From positions 1 through 5,444 of the forward strand of contig CAAEFF010000084.1 in assembly GCA_900755085.1 (NCBI GenBank): a stretch of DNA of 5,444 nucleotides, in the 5' to 3' direction. This DNA is from an uncultured Streptococcus sp. Lineage in GTDB: Bacteria; Bacillota; Bacilli; Lactobacillales; Streptococcaceae. Position 1 is the first letter of the stretch, and every line of letters begins with the position of its first letter. Position numbers and translations under genes: made by a program. Shown here in pieces: positions 1-5,239 of this stretch. The notes beneath the pieces were generated by a model. The model was not told where the DNA came from, made no database searches, and was given only the letters and a program-made list of their open reading frames with translations.

Positions 1-176
1 ACTTTGGCAGTTTTCGTTCTTTTAGCCATACCCATGAACCAGCTTGTGCAGTCAAACCAGCTGTTGAAGCTAAGGAAATTGCGGCCTTTCGTTATGAGGA
101 TTACCTGCAATTTCTCAGTGAAATCGAAAACCGTCGTGAAACCTACAAAAAGGTTTCCAAAAAAATACCAAAATAG
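1..176 (+). CDS. rsgA: RsgA (YloQ/CpgA/YjeQ) small-subunit ribosome biogenesis GTPase, C-terminal fragment
   Basis: This is the 3' end of a gene entering from the left; 57 codons are visible, from the first complete codon at 3 to TAG at 174-176. RsgA is a circularly permuted GTPase that binds the 30S subunit late in maturation and is activated by it. Only the C-terminal zinc-knuckle region and the final helix are visible. The segment HTHEPACAVKPAVEA followed by RYEDYLQFLSEIENRRETYKK is typical of the family. The E. coli protein binds zinc through a C-x5-C-x-H-x5-C motif. Here the H (27-29) and last C (45-47) are present, but the two upstream cysteines align with Gly (6-8) and Phe (21-23), so the zinc site looks incomplete. 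The stop codon overlaps the ribosome binding site of rpe, and the rpe start lies 9 nt later, which indicates one transcript. The family call is firm; the altered zinc site is read from a single sequence. Confidence 0.9.
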   Translation, partial: FGSFRSFSHTHEPACAVKPAVEAKEIAAFRYEDYLQFLSEIENRRETYKKVSKKIPK

Positions 177-185
177 GAGACAACT

Positions 186-845
186 ATGAAAACAATGAAA
201 TTAGCACCCTCAATTTTAAGTGCAGATTATGCCAATTTTGAAAGCGAATTGAAGCGCCTTGAAGCTGCTGGGGCAGACTACGCCCATATTGATGTGATGG
301 ATGGTCATTTTGTACCCAATATTAGCTTTGGTGCCGGTGTCGTAGCCAGCATGCGTCCACACAGCAAATTGGTCTTTGATTGCCACTTGATGGTGACCAA
401 TCCAGAACACCATATTGAAGAATTCGCCCGTGCCGGTGCAGATATTATCAGCATCCACGTAGAAGCAACCCCTCATATCCACGGGGCTCTTCAAAAAATC
501 CGTCAAGCGGGTGTAAAAGCCAGTGTTGTCATTAATCCAGGAACCCCTGTAGACAGTATCAAGCATGTCTTGAACCTGGTGGATCAAGTCTTGGTCATGA
601 CCGTTAACCCAGGTTTCGGTGGGCAAGCCTTCCTTCCTGAAACATTGGATAAGGTCCGTGAATTAGTAGCCCTTCGTGAGGAAAAAGGTTTGGCTTTTGA
701 TATTGAAGTCGATGGTGGCATTGATGGTCAAAGCATCTTCCAAGCAAAAGAAGCCGGAGCCAATGTCTTTGTGGCAGGTTCTTATGTCTTCAACGGAGAT
801 GTCAATGAGCGTGTGCAAACACTTAGAGATGCTGTCAATGGGTAA
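186..845 (+). CDS. rpe: Ribulose-phosphate 3-epimerase
   Basis: This cytoplasmic metalloenzyme of the pentose phosphate pathway interconverts D-ribulose 5-phosphate and D-xylulose 5-phosphate. The 219-residue length is normal for this TIM-barrel family. The expected motifs appear in order: LAPSILSAD (6-14) after the first strand; HIDVMDGHFVPN (34-45) with metal ligand H34 and catalytic D36; DCHLMV (65-70) with metal ligand H67; VNPGFGGQ (140-147), the phosphate and active-site loop; VDGGI (175-179) with the second catalytic D176; and GS (198-199) near the phosphate. All key residues are intact. The ATG at 186 is preferred because AGGAGA (175-180) lies 5 nt upstream; the ATG at 195 (Met4) would be too far from it. 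The 3' end overlaps thiN by 8 nt. The next gene makes TPP, the cofactor of transketolase, which acts on the same sugar phosphates. Confidence 0.97.
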   Translation: MKTMKLAPSILSADYANFESELKRLEAAGADYAHIDVMDGHFVPNISFGAGVVASMRPHSKLVFDCHLMVTNPEHHIEEFARAGADIISIHVEATPHIHGALQKIRQAGVKASVVINPGTPVDSIKHVLNLVDQVLVMTVNPGFGGQAFLPETLDKVRELVALREEKGLAFDIEVDGGIDGQSIFQAKEAGANVFVAGSYVFNGDVNERVQTLRDAVNG

Positions 846-1470
846 CATCGCAATACTGGCAGGAGGTGACTGCACGCTCTTGCCAAGAGATCATGACGCA
901 TATGTAGGCGTTGATGGTGGCTGTTTGAAGTTATTGGAACAAGGCCTGCCTCTGGATATGGCTGTTGGAGATTTTGATTCCGTCTCTGAGACCGATTTGA
1001 ACAACATTAAAGCCCAAGCCAAGCAAGTGGTGCAGTCTGTTCCTGAAAAGAACGATACAGATTTGGAATTAGCCTTGAAAGCGGTCTTTGACGCCTATCC
1101 AGATGCTGCTGTCACTGTTTACGGTGCCTTTGGTGGTCGCTTGGATCATTTCTTGTCTAATATCTTTTTGCCGACCGATCCAGACCTAGCTCCTTATATG
1201 CAGCAGATCCAATTAGTCGATGGGGGAAATCGGCTGCTTTATCGGCCGGCCGGTTGCCACGAGATCCTGCCCGATCCTGCCATGTCCTACGTGGGTTTCA
1301 TGCCTGTTGGAGGGGGTCACTTAGAAATCACAGGTGCCAAATACCCCTTACATCCAGAGAATTATTTTTTGAAGGCCATGTATGGCTCCAATGAATTTTT
1401 GGATCAACCGATTCAAGTGAGTATCGACCGTGGCTATCTCGTCATTGTTTATAGTAAAGACAGAGGTTAA
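838..1470 (+). CDS. thiN: Thiamine pyrophosphokinase
   Basis: This enzyme transfers pyrophosphate from ATP to thiamine to make thiamine diphosphate (TPP), which suits salvage of imported thiamine. Using the ATG at 838 gives 210 residues, the usual size of bacterial TPKs. Family motifs are complete: AGGD (8-11), GVDGG (24-28), VGDFDS (43-48) with the metal-binding acidic pair D45 and D47, the K-N-DTDLE segment (71-77), and YGAFGGRLDH (95-104). The open frame extends back to 676 inside rpe, but that part is only rpe read in another frame. The conserved protein begins with the beta strand NIAILAGGD, so 838 is the best start; an in-frame ATG at 829 would add three residues. The start overlaps the rpe stop (ATGGGTAA, 838-845). 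The ribosome binding site is weak (AGAG at 825-828), which suggests translational coupling to rpe. The stop at 1468-1470 lies one base before the rmuC start codon. Confidence 0.94.
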   Translation: MGNIAILAGGDCTLLPRDHDAYVGVDGGCLKLLEQGLPLDMAVGDFDSVSETDLNNIKAQAKQVVQSVPEKNDTDLELALKAVFDAYPDAAVTVYGAFGGRLDHFLSNIFLPTDPDLAPYMQQIQLVDGGNRLLYRPAGCHEILPDPAMSYVGFMPVGGGHLEITGAKYPLHPENYFLKAMYGSNEFLDQPIQVSIDRGYLVIVYSKDRG

Positions 1471-1471
1471 T

Positions 1472-2722
1472 ATGAATATCATGCTGCTTCTGATTGGCCT
1501 GCTCAATCTGGGCCTCCTCATCTATCTCTTCCAACGGTCAGATGATACAAAGCCAAATATTGGTTTGATGCTGGAAGACCACGAGGATCATTTGACAGAC
1601 CAGTTGGACTACCGTTTTGAAAAAGAAAGACAGGCCAGTCAGATTGCCAATCAGCAGTTAGAAATCGCGCTGACAGATCGCTTGACGGAGATGCGAGTGG
1701 AGATCCACCAGCAGACGACGGCTTTGCGCGCTGAAATGAATGAGCACTTTACAAAAAATCGGGATAAGACGGATGAGCGCATGCGCCAGATCCAAGAGTC
1801 CAATGAAGTGCGGCTAGAGCAGATGCGCCAAACGGTGGAAGAAAAATTGGAGAAAACCTTGCAACACCGCTTGCAGACTTCCTTTGAGACTGTTTCAAAA
1901 CAATTGGAGTCGGTCAACAAAGGACTGGGAGAAATGCAGACGGTGGCTAGGGATGTTGGGACCCTCAATAAAGTTCTCTCCAACACCAAGACCCGTGGGA
2001 TTATGGGCGAATTGCAGCTGGGACAGATCATTGAAGATATCTTAACCCCAGCCCAATATGAACGAGAGTTTGTTACTGTTCCCCAGTCCAGTGAGCGCGT
2101 GGAGTATGCTATTAAGCTTCCAGGACAAGGAGAGGAGCCAGTCTATCTGCCGATTGACTCTAAGTTTCCTCTCGAAGACTATTACCGTCTGGAAGAGGCT
2201 TATGAATCCGGCGATAAAGAAGAGATCGAGCGTTACCGTAAGGCCCTTCTTGCTAGTATTAAGCGTTTTGCCAAAGATATCCAACAAAAATACCTCTTCC
2301 CACCAGCGACGACTAATTTCGGAATTCTCTTTTTGCCAACCGAAGGCCTCTATTCCGAAGTGGTTCGCAATCCAGCATTTTTCGATCGCTTGCGTCGGGA
2401 AGAACAAATTTTAGTGGCTGGACCAAGCACGCTGTCAGCCCTTTTGAATTCCTTGTCCGTTGGCTTTAAAACGCTCAATATTCAAAAGAGTGCAGATGAT
2501 ATTAGCAAGGTGTTGGGATCGGTCAAATCAGAATTCCATAAGTTTGGAGGGATTCTGGCCAAGACTCAGCGCCATTTAAAGAATGCTTCCAATAATATTG
2601 ATGATTTGCTGACCCGACGGACCAGTGCCATCGAGCGGACACTTCGCCAAATCGAAAGTGATGAGGACTTGCTGGGACTAGATGTATATATAGAAGATGG
2701 AGAAGATGATGGTCAAAATTAA
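1472..2722 (+). CDS. rmuC: RmuC family DNA recombination protein
   Basis: RmuC proteins limit inversion-type rearrangements at short inverted repeats. Their core domain is predicted to be related to PD-(D/E)XK nucleases, but the biochemical activity is poorly defined. The 416-residue product starts with a hydrophobic anchor (about residues 3-20, Leu/Ile-rich). A long charged coiled coil follows (about 40-165, rich in E, Q, R and K). The conserved RmuC domain begins at TRGIMGE (174-180) and includes PIDSKFP (227-233), whose D229/K231 pair and E180 are candidate catalytic residues, then FLPTEGLY and AGPSTLSALLNSL. The frame is open back to 1430, but the ATG at 1472 is favoured: AGAGG (1462-1466) sits 5 nt upstream and the membrane anchor starts there. 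The gene follows thiN after one base and overlaps yhaM by 14 nt. The protein is probably tethered to the inner face of the membrane. Family confidence is high; the molecular role is inferred from relatives. Confidence 0.93.
   Translation: MNIMLLLIGLLNLGLLIYLFQRSDDTKPNIGLMLEDHEDHLTDQLDYRFEKERQASQIANQQLEIALTDRLTEMRVEIHQQTTALRAEMNEHFTKNRDKTDERMRQIQESNEVRLEQMRQTVEEKLEKTLQHRLQTSFETVSKQLESVNKGLGEMQTVARDVGTLNKVLSNTKTRGIMGELQLGQIIEDILTPAQYEREFVTVPQSSERVEYAIKLPGQGEEPVYLPIDSKFPLEDYYRLEEAYESGDKEEIERYRKALLASIKRFAKDIQQKYLFPPATTNFGILFLPTEGLYSEVVRNPAFFDRLRREEQILVAGPSTLSALLNSLSVGFKTLNIQKSADDISKVLGSVKSEFHKFGGILAKTQRHLKNASNNIDDLLTRRTSAIERTLRQIESDEDLLGLDVYIEDGEDDGQN
2699..2702 (+). promoter_or_regulatory. Ribosome binding site deciding the yhaM start
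   Basis: GGAG within the last codons of rmuC. Three in-frame ATGs lie at 2697, 2706 and 2709. Only 2709 has normal spacing (6 nt) from this GGAG; 2706 would be 3 nt away and 2697 overlaps it. This favours the 315-residue product and a 14-nt overlap with rmuC. Confidence 0.6.
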
Positions 2723-3656
2723 CCAAATGAAAAAAGATGAATTGTTCGAAGGATTCTATTTGATCAAGTCAGCAGAAGTGCGTCAAACGCGGGCCGGGAA
2801 GAACTACTTAGCCTTTGTGTTCCAGGATGAGACCGGCACCATCGAAGGCAAATTATGGGATGCTCAACCTCATAATGTAGAGAGCTTTACAGCTGGGCGC
2901 GTGGTCCATATGACTGGACGTCGGGAAGTTTACAATAATACCCCGCAAGTCAATCAATTGAACATGCGCTTGCCCCAAGCAGGAGAGCCTAACAATCCAG
3001 CAGACTTCAAGGAAAAACCACCAGTAGATCCTAAGGAATTGCATGAATACTTGTCAAACATGATTTTCAAAATTGAAAATCCAGTCTGGCAACGGATTGT
3101 CCGGGCCCTCTATGGAAAATATGAGAAAGAGTTTTATAGCTATCCAGCTGCTAAGACCAATCACCACGCTTTTGAAGCAGGTCTTGCTTATCATACGGCA
3201 ACCATGGTCCGCTTGGCGGATAGTATCGGTGATATCTATCCTCAGTTGAATAAGAGCTTGCTCTTTGCAGGGATTATGTTGCACGATTTGGCCAAGGTGA
3301 TCGAGTTGACGGGGCCGGAAAATACAGAATACACCGTTCGGGGCAACCTCATCGGCCACATTGCACTGATCGATGAAGAAGTTACCAAGGTCTTGCAAGA
3401 CTTGAAGATTGATGACCAAAAAGAAGAAGTGATCGTCCTTCGCCATGTGATCTTGAGTCACCATGGCTTGCTCGAATACGGTAGCCCTGTTCGTCCAAAG
3501 ATCATGGAAGCAGAGATTATTCATATGATCGATAATTTGGATGCGGAAATGATGATGATGACAACTGCTCTTGGCTTAGTTGGTCCAGGTGAGATGACTA
3601 ATAAAATCTTTGCCATGGAAAACAGATCCTTCTATAAACCGAATCTCGATGAATAA
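2709..3656 (+). CDS. yhaM: 3'-5' exoribonuclease YhaM family (Cbf), OB-fold plus HD domain
   Basis: YhaM-type enzymes are metal-dependent 3'-to-5' exoribonucleases in the cytoplasm. In streptococci they are reported to trim short 3' tails of transcripts rather than degrade whole RNAs. The 315-residue product has the normal two-domain layout. An N-terminal nucleic-acid-binding OB fold (about 10-95) carries YLAFVFQDETGTIEGKLWD. The HD phosphohydrolase-type domain follows (about 150-280), with H162 in GLAYHT, the HD pair H192-D193 in LHDLAK, HHG at 251-253, and D275 in MIDNLDAE; all expected metal ligands are present. Four consecutive Met codons (281-284, an ATG repeat at 3549-3560) follow that motif. 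The C-terminal NRSFYKP is also family-typical. The start at 2709 is chosen from GGAG at 2699-2702; 2697 and 2706 are alternatives. This is the last gene of the operon, with a terminator about 50 nt downstream. Streptococcal annotations often use the name cbf or cbf1. Confidence 0.94.
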   Translation: MVKINQMKKDELFEGFYLIKSAEVRQTRAGKNYLAFVFQDETGTIEGKLWDAQPHNVESFTAGRVVHMTGRREVYNNTPQVNQLNMRLPQAGEPNNPADFKEKPPVDPKELHEYLSNMIFKIENPVWQRIVRALYGKYEKEFYSYPAAKTNHHAFEAGLAYHTATMVRLADSIGDIYPQLNKSLLFAGIMLHDLAKVIELTGPENTEYTVRGNLIGHIALIDEEVTKVLQDLKIDDQKEEVIVLRHVILSHHGLLEYGSPVRPKIMEAEIIHMIDNLDAEMMMMTTALGLVGPGEMTNKIFAMENRSFYKPNLDE

Positions 3657-3705
3657 AAACAGTGAGAAATACGGGAATGATTTTGCTAAAAATGAAAAAA
3701 TCAGG

Positions 3706-3744
3706 AAAAAACGGCCTTCTGTAAATCAGAATGTTCGTTTTTTT
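3706..3744 (+). terminator. Intrinsic terminator of the rsgA-rpe-thiN-rmuC-yhaM operon
   Basis: A long imperfect hairpin follows yhaM. The outer stem AAAAAACG (3706-3713) pairs with CGTTTTTT (3736-3743). The inner stem TTCTG (3717-3721) pairs with CAGAA (3727-3731) around the loop TAAAT. The few bases between the two stems pair poorly (one possible G-U and one C-G). A run of seven T (3738-3744) follows the descending arm, and the ascending arm begins with six A, so the element could also act on leftward transcripts. The GC content of the stem is modest, so efficiency is uncertain. The descending arm and T-run also carry the PurBox and -35 region of the purR promoter. Confidence 0.7.
3730..3742 (-). 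promoter_or_regulatory. PurBox (putative PurR operator) upstream of purR
   Basis: Read on the minus strand, this is AAAAACGAACATT. It matches the lactococcal/streptococcal PurBox consensus AWWWCCGAACWWT at 12 of 13 positions, with A in place of the first C of the core. It covers the -35 region of the purR promoter, a position suited to autoregulation by the PurR encoded just downstream. A much weaker partner on the plus strand, AAAACGGCCTT (3708-3718), sits on the opposite arm of the terminator hairpin. Bacillus-type PurR sites often occur as two opposed boxes. The consensus match is seen directly; binding is inferred. Confidence 0.65.
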
Positions 3745-3762
3745 CGCTTCTTATGGTATAAT
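3734..3762 (+). promoter_or_regulatory. purR promoter (extended -10)
   Basis: A perfect -10 TATAAT lies at 3757-3762, preceded by TATGG (3752-3756), which gives the extended -10 form TRTGN. At the optimal 17-nt spacing the -35 would be TTCGTT (3734-3739), a poor match, as is common when an extended -10 compensates. The predicted start is near 3769, leaving a leader of about 20 nt before the purR ATG. The -35 lies inside the PurBox and the terminator's descending arm. Confidence 0.8.
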
Positions 3763-3788
3763 GATAGAAAAAACTACATGGTGAGAAT

Positions 3789-4604
3789 ATGAAATTAAGA
3801 AGAAGTGAACGGATGGTCGTGATTTCTAATTACTTGATCAACCATCCTTATGAATTGACTAGCCTCAATACTTTTGCGGAAAAGTATGAGTCAGCCAAAT
3901 CTTCCATCTCAGAAGATATCGTGATTATTAAGCGTGCGTTTGAAGAGATGGAAATCGGAAATATTGAGACCATTACAGGAGCTGGTGGAGGTGTGATCTT
4001 TACACCGTCTATCTCAGATCAAGAGTCCAAAGAAATCGTCGAGGATCTTTGCAAGCAACTGTCTGAAAGTGATCGTATCCTTCCTGGTGGCTACATATAC
4101 TTGTCTGATCTTTTGAGTAATCCAAAGATTTTGAATCGTATCGGCCGCATCATTGCCAAAGCCTTCCGGAACAAGAAGATTGATGCTGTCATGACCGTAG
4201 CGACCAAGGGAGTCCCTTTAGCCAACGCAGTAGCTAATGTCTTGAATGTTCCATTTGTTATTGTTCGTCGTGACTTGAAAATCACAGAAGGGTCAACCGT
4301 TAGTGTCAACTATGTTTCAGGCTCAAGTGGGGATCGCATTGAGAAAATGTTCCTCTCAAAACGGAGCCTCAAAGCAGGAAGCCGGGTCTTGATTGTCGAT
4401 GACTTCCTTAAAGGTGGCGGAACGATTAACGGAATGGTCAGTCTCTTGTCTGAATTCGATTCTGAATTAGCAGGGGTAGCTGTTTTTGCGGATAATGCTG
4501 CAACCGACCGTGAATTCTTTGAACACAAATCCTTATTGCGCGTGACCAACATCGATGTAAAAGAAAATAAATTGAGTGTCGAAGTTGGGAATATCTTTGA
4601 TTAA
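3789..4604 (+). CDS. purR: Pur operon regulator PurR (PRPP-sensing, phosphoribosyltransferase fold)
   Basis: PurR of the Bacillus/Lactococcus type controls purine biosynthesis and transport genes by binding PurBox DNA, with PRPP as effector. It acts mainly as a repressor in Bacillus and as an activator in Lactococcus. The 271-residue length is normal. The N-terminal winged-helix DNA-binding domain covers about 1-73 and begins with KLRRSERMVVISNYLINHP; the loop AGAGGGV is typical of the wing. The rest is a type I phosphoribosyltransferase domain that is regulatory rather than catalytic. Its PRPP-binding loop is VLIVDDFLKGGGT (200-212), with the acidic pair D204-D205 and the glycine run intact. 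The ATG at 3789 follows a weak GTGAG-like site (3781-3785); no better in-frame start exists upstream. It has its own promoter with an overlapping PurBox, so autoregulation is likely. An uncharacterised gene begins 23 nt after its stop and is probably co-transcribed. The identification is firm. Confidence 0.96.
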   Translation: MKLRRSERMVVISNYLINHPYELTSLNTFAEKYESAKSSISEDIVIIKRAFEEMEIGNIETITGAGGGVIFTPSISDQESKEIVEDLCKQLSESDRILPGGYIYLSDLLSNPKILNRIGRIIAKAFRNKKIDAVMTVATKGVPLANAVANVLNVPFVIVRRDLKITEGSTVSVNYVSGSSGDRIEKMFLSKRSLKAGSRVLIVDDFLKGGGTINGMVSLLSEFDSELAGVAVFADNAATDREFFEHKSLLRVTNIDVKENKLSVEVGNIFD

Positions 4605-4612
4605 GAGCAACC

Positions 4613-4620
4613 AAGGAGGA
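4613..4620 (+). promoter_or_regulatory. Strong ribosome binding site for the GTG-started gene at 4628
   Basis: AAGGAGGA is a near-complete Shine-Dalgarno sequence, 7 nt before a GTG. It settles GTG 4628 as the start even though no ATG is nearby, and indicates that this small ORF is really translated. It lies in the 23-nt gap after the purR stop. Confidence 0.85.
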
Positions 4621-4627
4621 TCAAAAA

Positions 4628-5158
4628 GTGAAAAGAATTTTAGATCGATTTGATAATAGTCCTTTGTGGATTCGCTTGGTGACAGTTCTGTCTCTATCCT
4701 TTATTTTGGTAGTTGGCTTGTACACCGTTAAAAAGAATACAGCTGCCCAGGTAACGACAGAAATTCAACCTGCTAAAAAAACAGGTTCCCTTCCAGTGAA
4801 AAAGGAAACAAAGGAAGAAAAAGAAAAGAAAAATACAGAAGCTGCTGAAAAAGCAGTCGTGCAAATGGAGACCAATCCTAGTCAAGACACTGTGAACGCG
4901 GCTCAAACCGCCGTCAAAAAAGTAAAGGATGCGACGCAAAAACAATCACTCATAGCTCGTATCCAATACATTGCCAATTATTACGGTTTGACCTATGAAG
5001 GGGATGCTACAGCGACCCAACAAAATCAAACGGATGCCAATGCTAACGCTAATGCAAATGATGGGGCAGGTGTTGCAACAGTCCCTGCTCAGCAGCAACA
5101 GTCAACTCCAGCAGTAGATGGAGGAGCACAAGCGCCGGCTGAAACAGCTCAACAATAG
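4628..5158 (+). CDS. Uncharacterised single-pass membrane or secreted protein
   Basis: I do not recognise a named family for the whole 176-residue product. Residues 1-14 are short and basic, and 15-34 form one hydrophobic segment, either an anchor with the C-terminus outside or a signal peptide. Cleavage after TAA (38-40) is possible but not compelling. A Lys/Glu-rich stalk follows (about 50-75). Next comes a probable helical pair (about 72-116) with the pattern A-E-K-A-V...DTVNAAQTAVKKV...K-Q-S-L-I-A-R-I, which resembles helical repeats seen in many Firmicute surface proteins. The tail (126-176) is low-complexity, rich in A, N, Q, T and P, with an alternating Ala-Asn run at 137-144. There is no LPXTG motif, lipobox or cysteine. 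Start GTG 4628 has an excellent ribosome binding site. It sits 23 nt after purR with no promoter visible between, so it should share the purR transcript. A cell-surface location is inferred; the function is unknown. Confidence 0.85.
   Translation: MKRILDRFDNSPLWIRLVTVLSLSFILVVGLYTVKKNTAAQVTTEIQPAKKTGSLPVKKETKEEKEKKNTEAAEKAVVQMETNPSQDTVNAAQTAVKKVKDATQKQSLIARIQYIANYYGLTYEGDATATQQNQTDANANANANDGAGVATVPAQQQQSTPAVDGGAQAPAETAQQ
5036..5059 (+). repeat. Short Ala-Asn codon repeat (GCN-AAY x4)
   Basis: Four tandem six-base units of the form GCN-AAY encode alternating Ala and Asn in the disordered tail of the membrane protein (residues 137-144). The units differ at third positions (GCC, GCT, GCA; AAT, AAC), so this is not a perfect slippage tract. 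Copy number could still vary between strains without disturbing the frame. Confidence 0.6.
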
Positions 5159-5193
5159 AGTTTTTGAAGTTAGGGAAAATATAAAAAAAGATC

Positions 5194-5222
5194 TTGCAAT
5201 CAAAGTGCCGTCGTGTTATAAT
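5194..5222 (+). promoter_or_regulatory. rpsL (str operon) promoter
   Basis: -35 TTGCAA (5194-5199; 4 of 6 to consensus), a 17-nt spacer, and a perfect -10 TATAAT (5217-5222) preceded by TG at 5214-5215 (extended -10). An A-rich block at 5176-5190 sits where an UP element would be, as expected for a strong ribosomal-protein promoter. The start is predicted near 5228-5230, giving a leader of about 130 nt. The -10 lies in the loop of the inverted repeat at 5202-5237. Confidence 0.82.
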
Positions 5223-5239
5223 AATAGACGGTACTTTTT
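5202..5239 (+). terminator. Intrinsic terminator-like inverted repeat after the purR unit, enclosing the rpsL -10 box
   Basis: AAAGTGCCGTC (5202-5212) pairs with GACGGTACTTT (5227-5237). This gives 11 base pairs including one G-U, around a 14-nt loop, and is followed by a T-run (5235-5239) and a second T-rich stretch (5242-5245). It lies 43 nt after the stop of the upstream gene, so it probably ends the purR transcript. The rpsL transcript is predicted to start within the right arm, so the hairpin would not form in that RNA. A DNA-level operator role for the same palindrome cannot be excluded. Confidence 0.65.

Noticed and set aside
4..189. 61-codon open frame on the + strand at the left edge
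   Set aside because: It runs in a different frame over the recognisable RsgA C-terminus and crosses the rpe ribosome binding site; the RsgA frame explains this DNA.
216..626. 136-codon minus-strand ORF opposite rpe
   Set aside because: A codon-bias shadow of rpe, whose catalytic motifs are all intact on the + strand.
2683..2692. TGTATATATA near the end of rmuC as a possible -10 for yhaM
   Set aside because: No -35 at suitable spacing; the nearest TTGCTG is about 10 nt away. The genes overlap, so operon transcription is simpler.
3336..3341. GTTCGG, the PurBox core on the minus strand, inside yhaM
   Set aside because: The flanks are GC-rich and do not fit the A/T positions of the consensus, and it lies mid-gene with no promoter nearby. 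Similar partial cores at 2744, 4265 and 5382 also fail in the flanks.
3054..3524. 156-codon minus-strand ORF opposite yhaM
   Set aside because: The plus-strand gene has complete OB and HD motifs; the antisense frame shows no recognisable domain, promoter or ribosome binding site.
3610..3792. 60-codon ORF bridging the end of yhaM and the start of purR
   Set aside because: It overlaps the conserved end of yhaM, then runs through the terminator and purR promoter. Its composition (K, N, R, F rich) is what AT-rich intergenic DNA gives, and it has no ribosome binding site.
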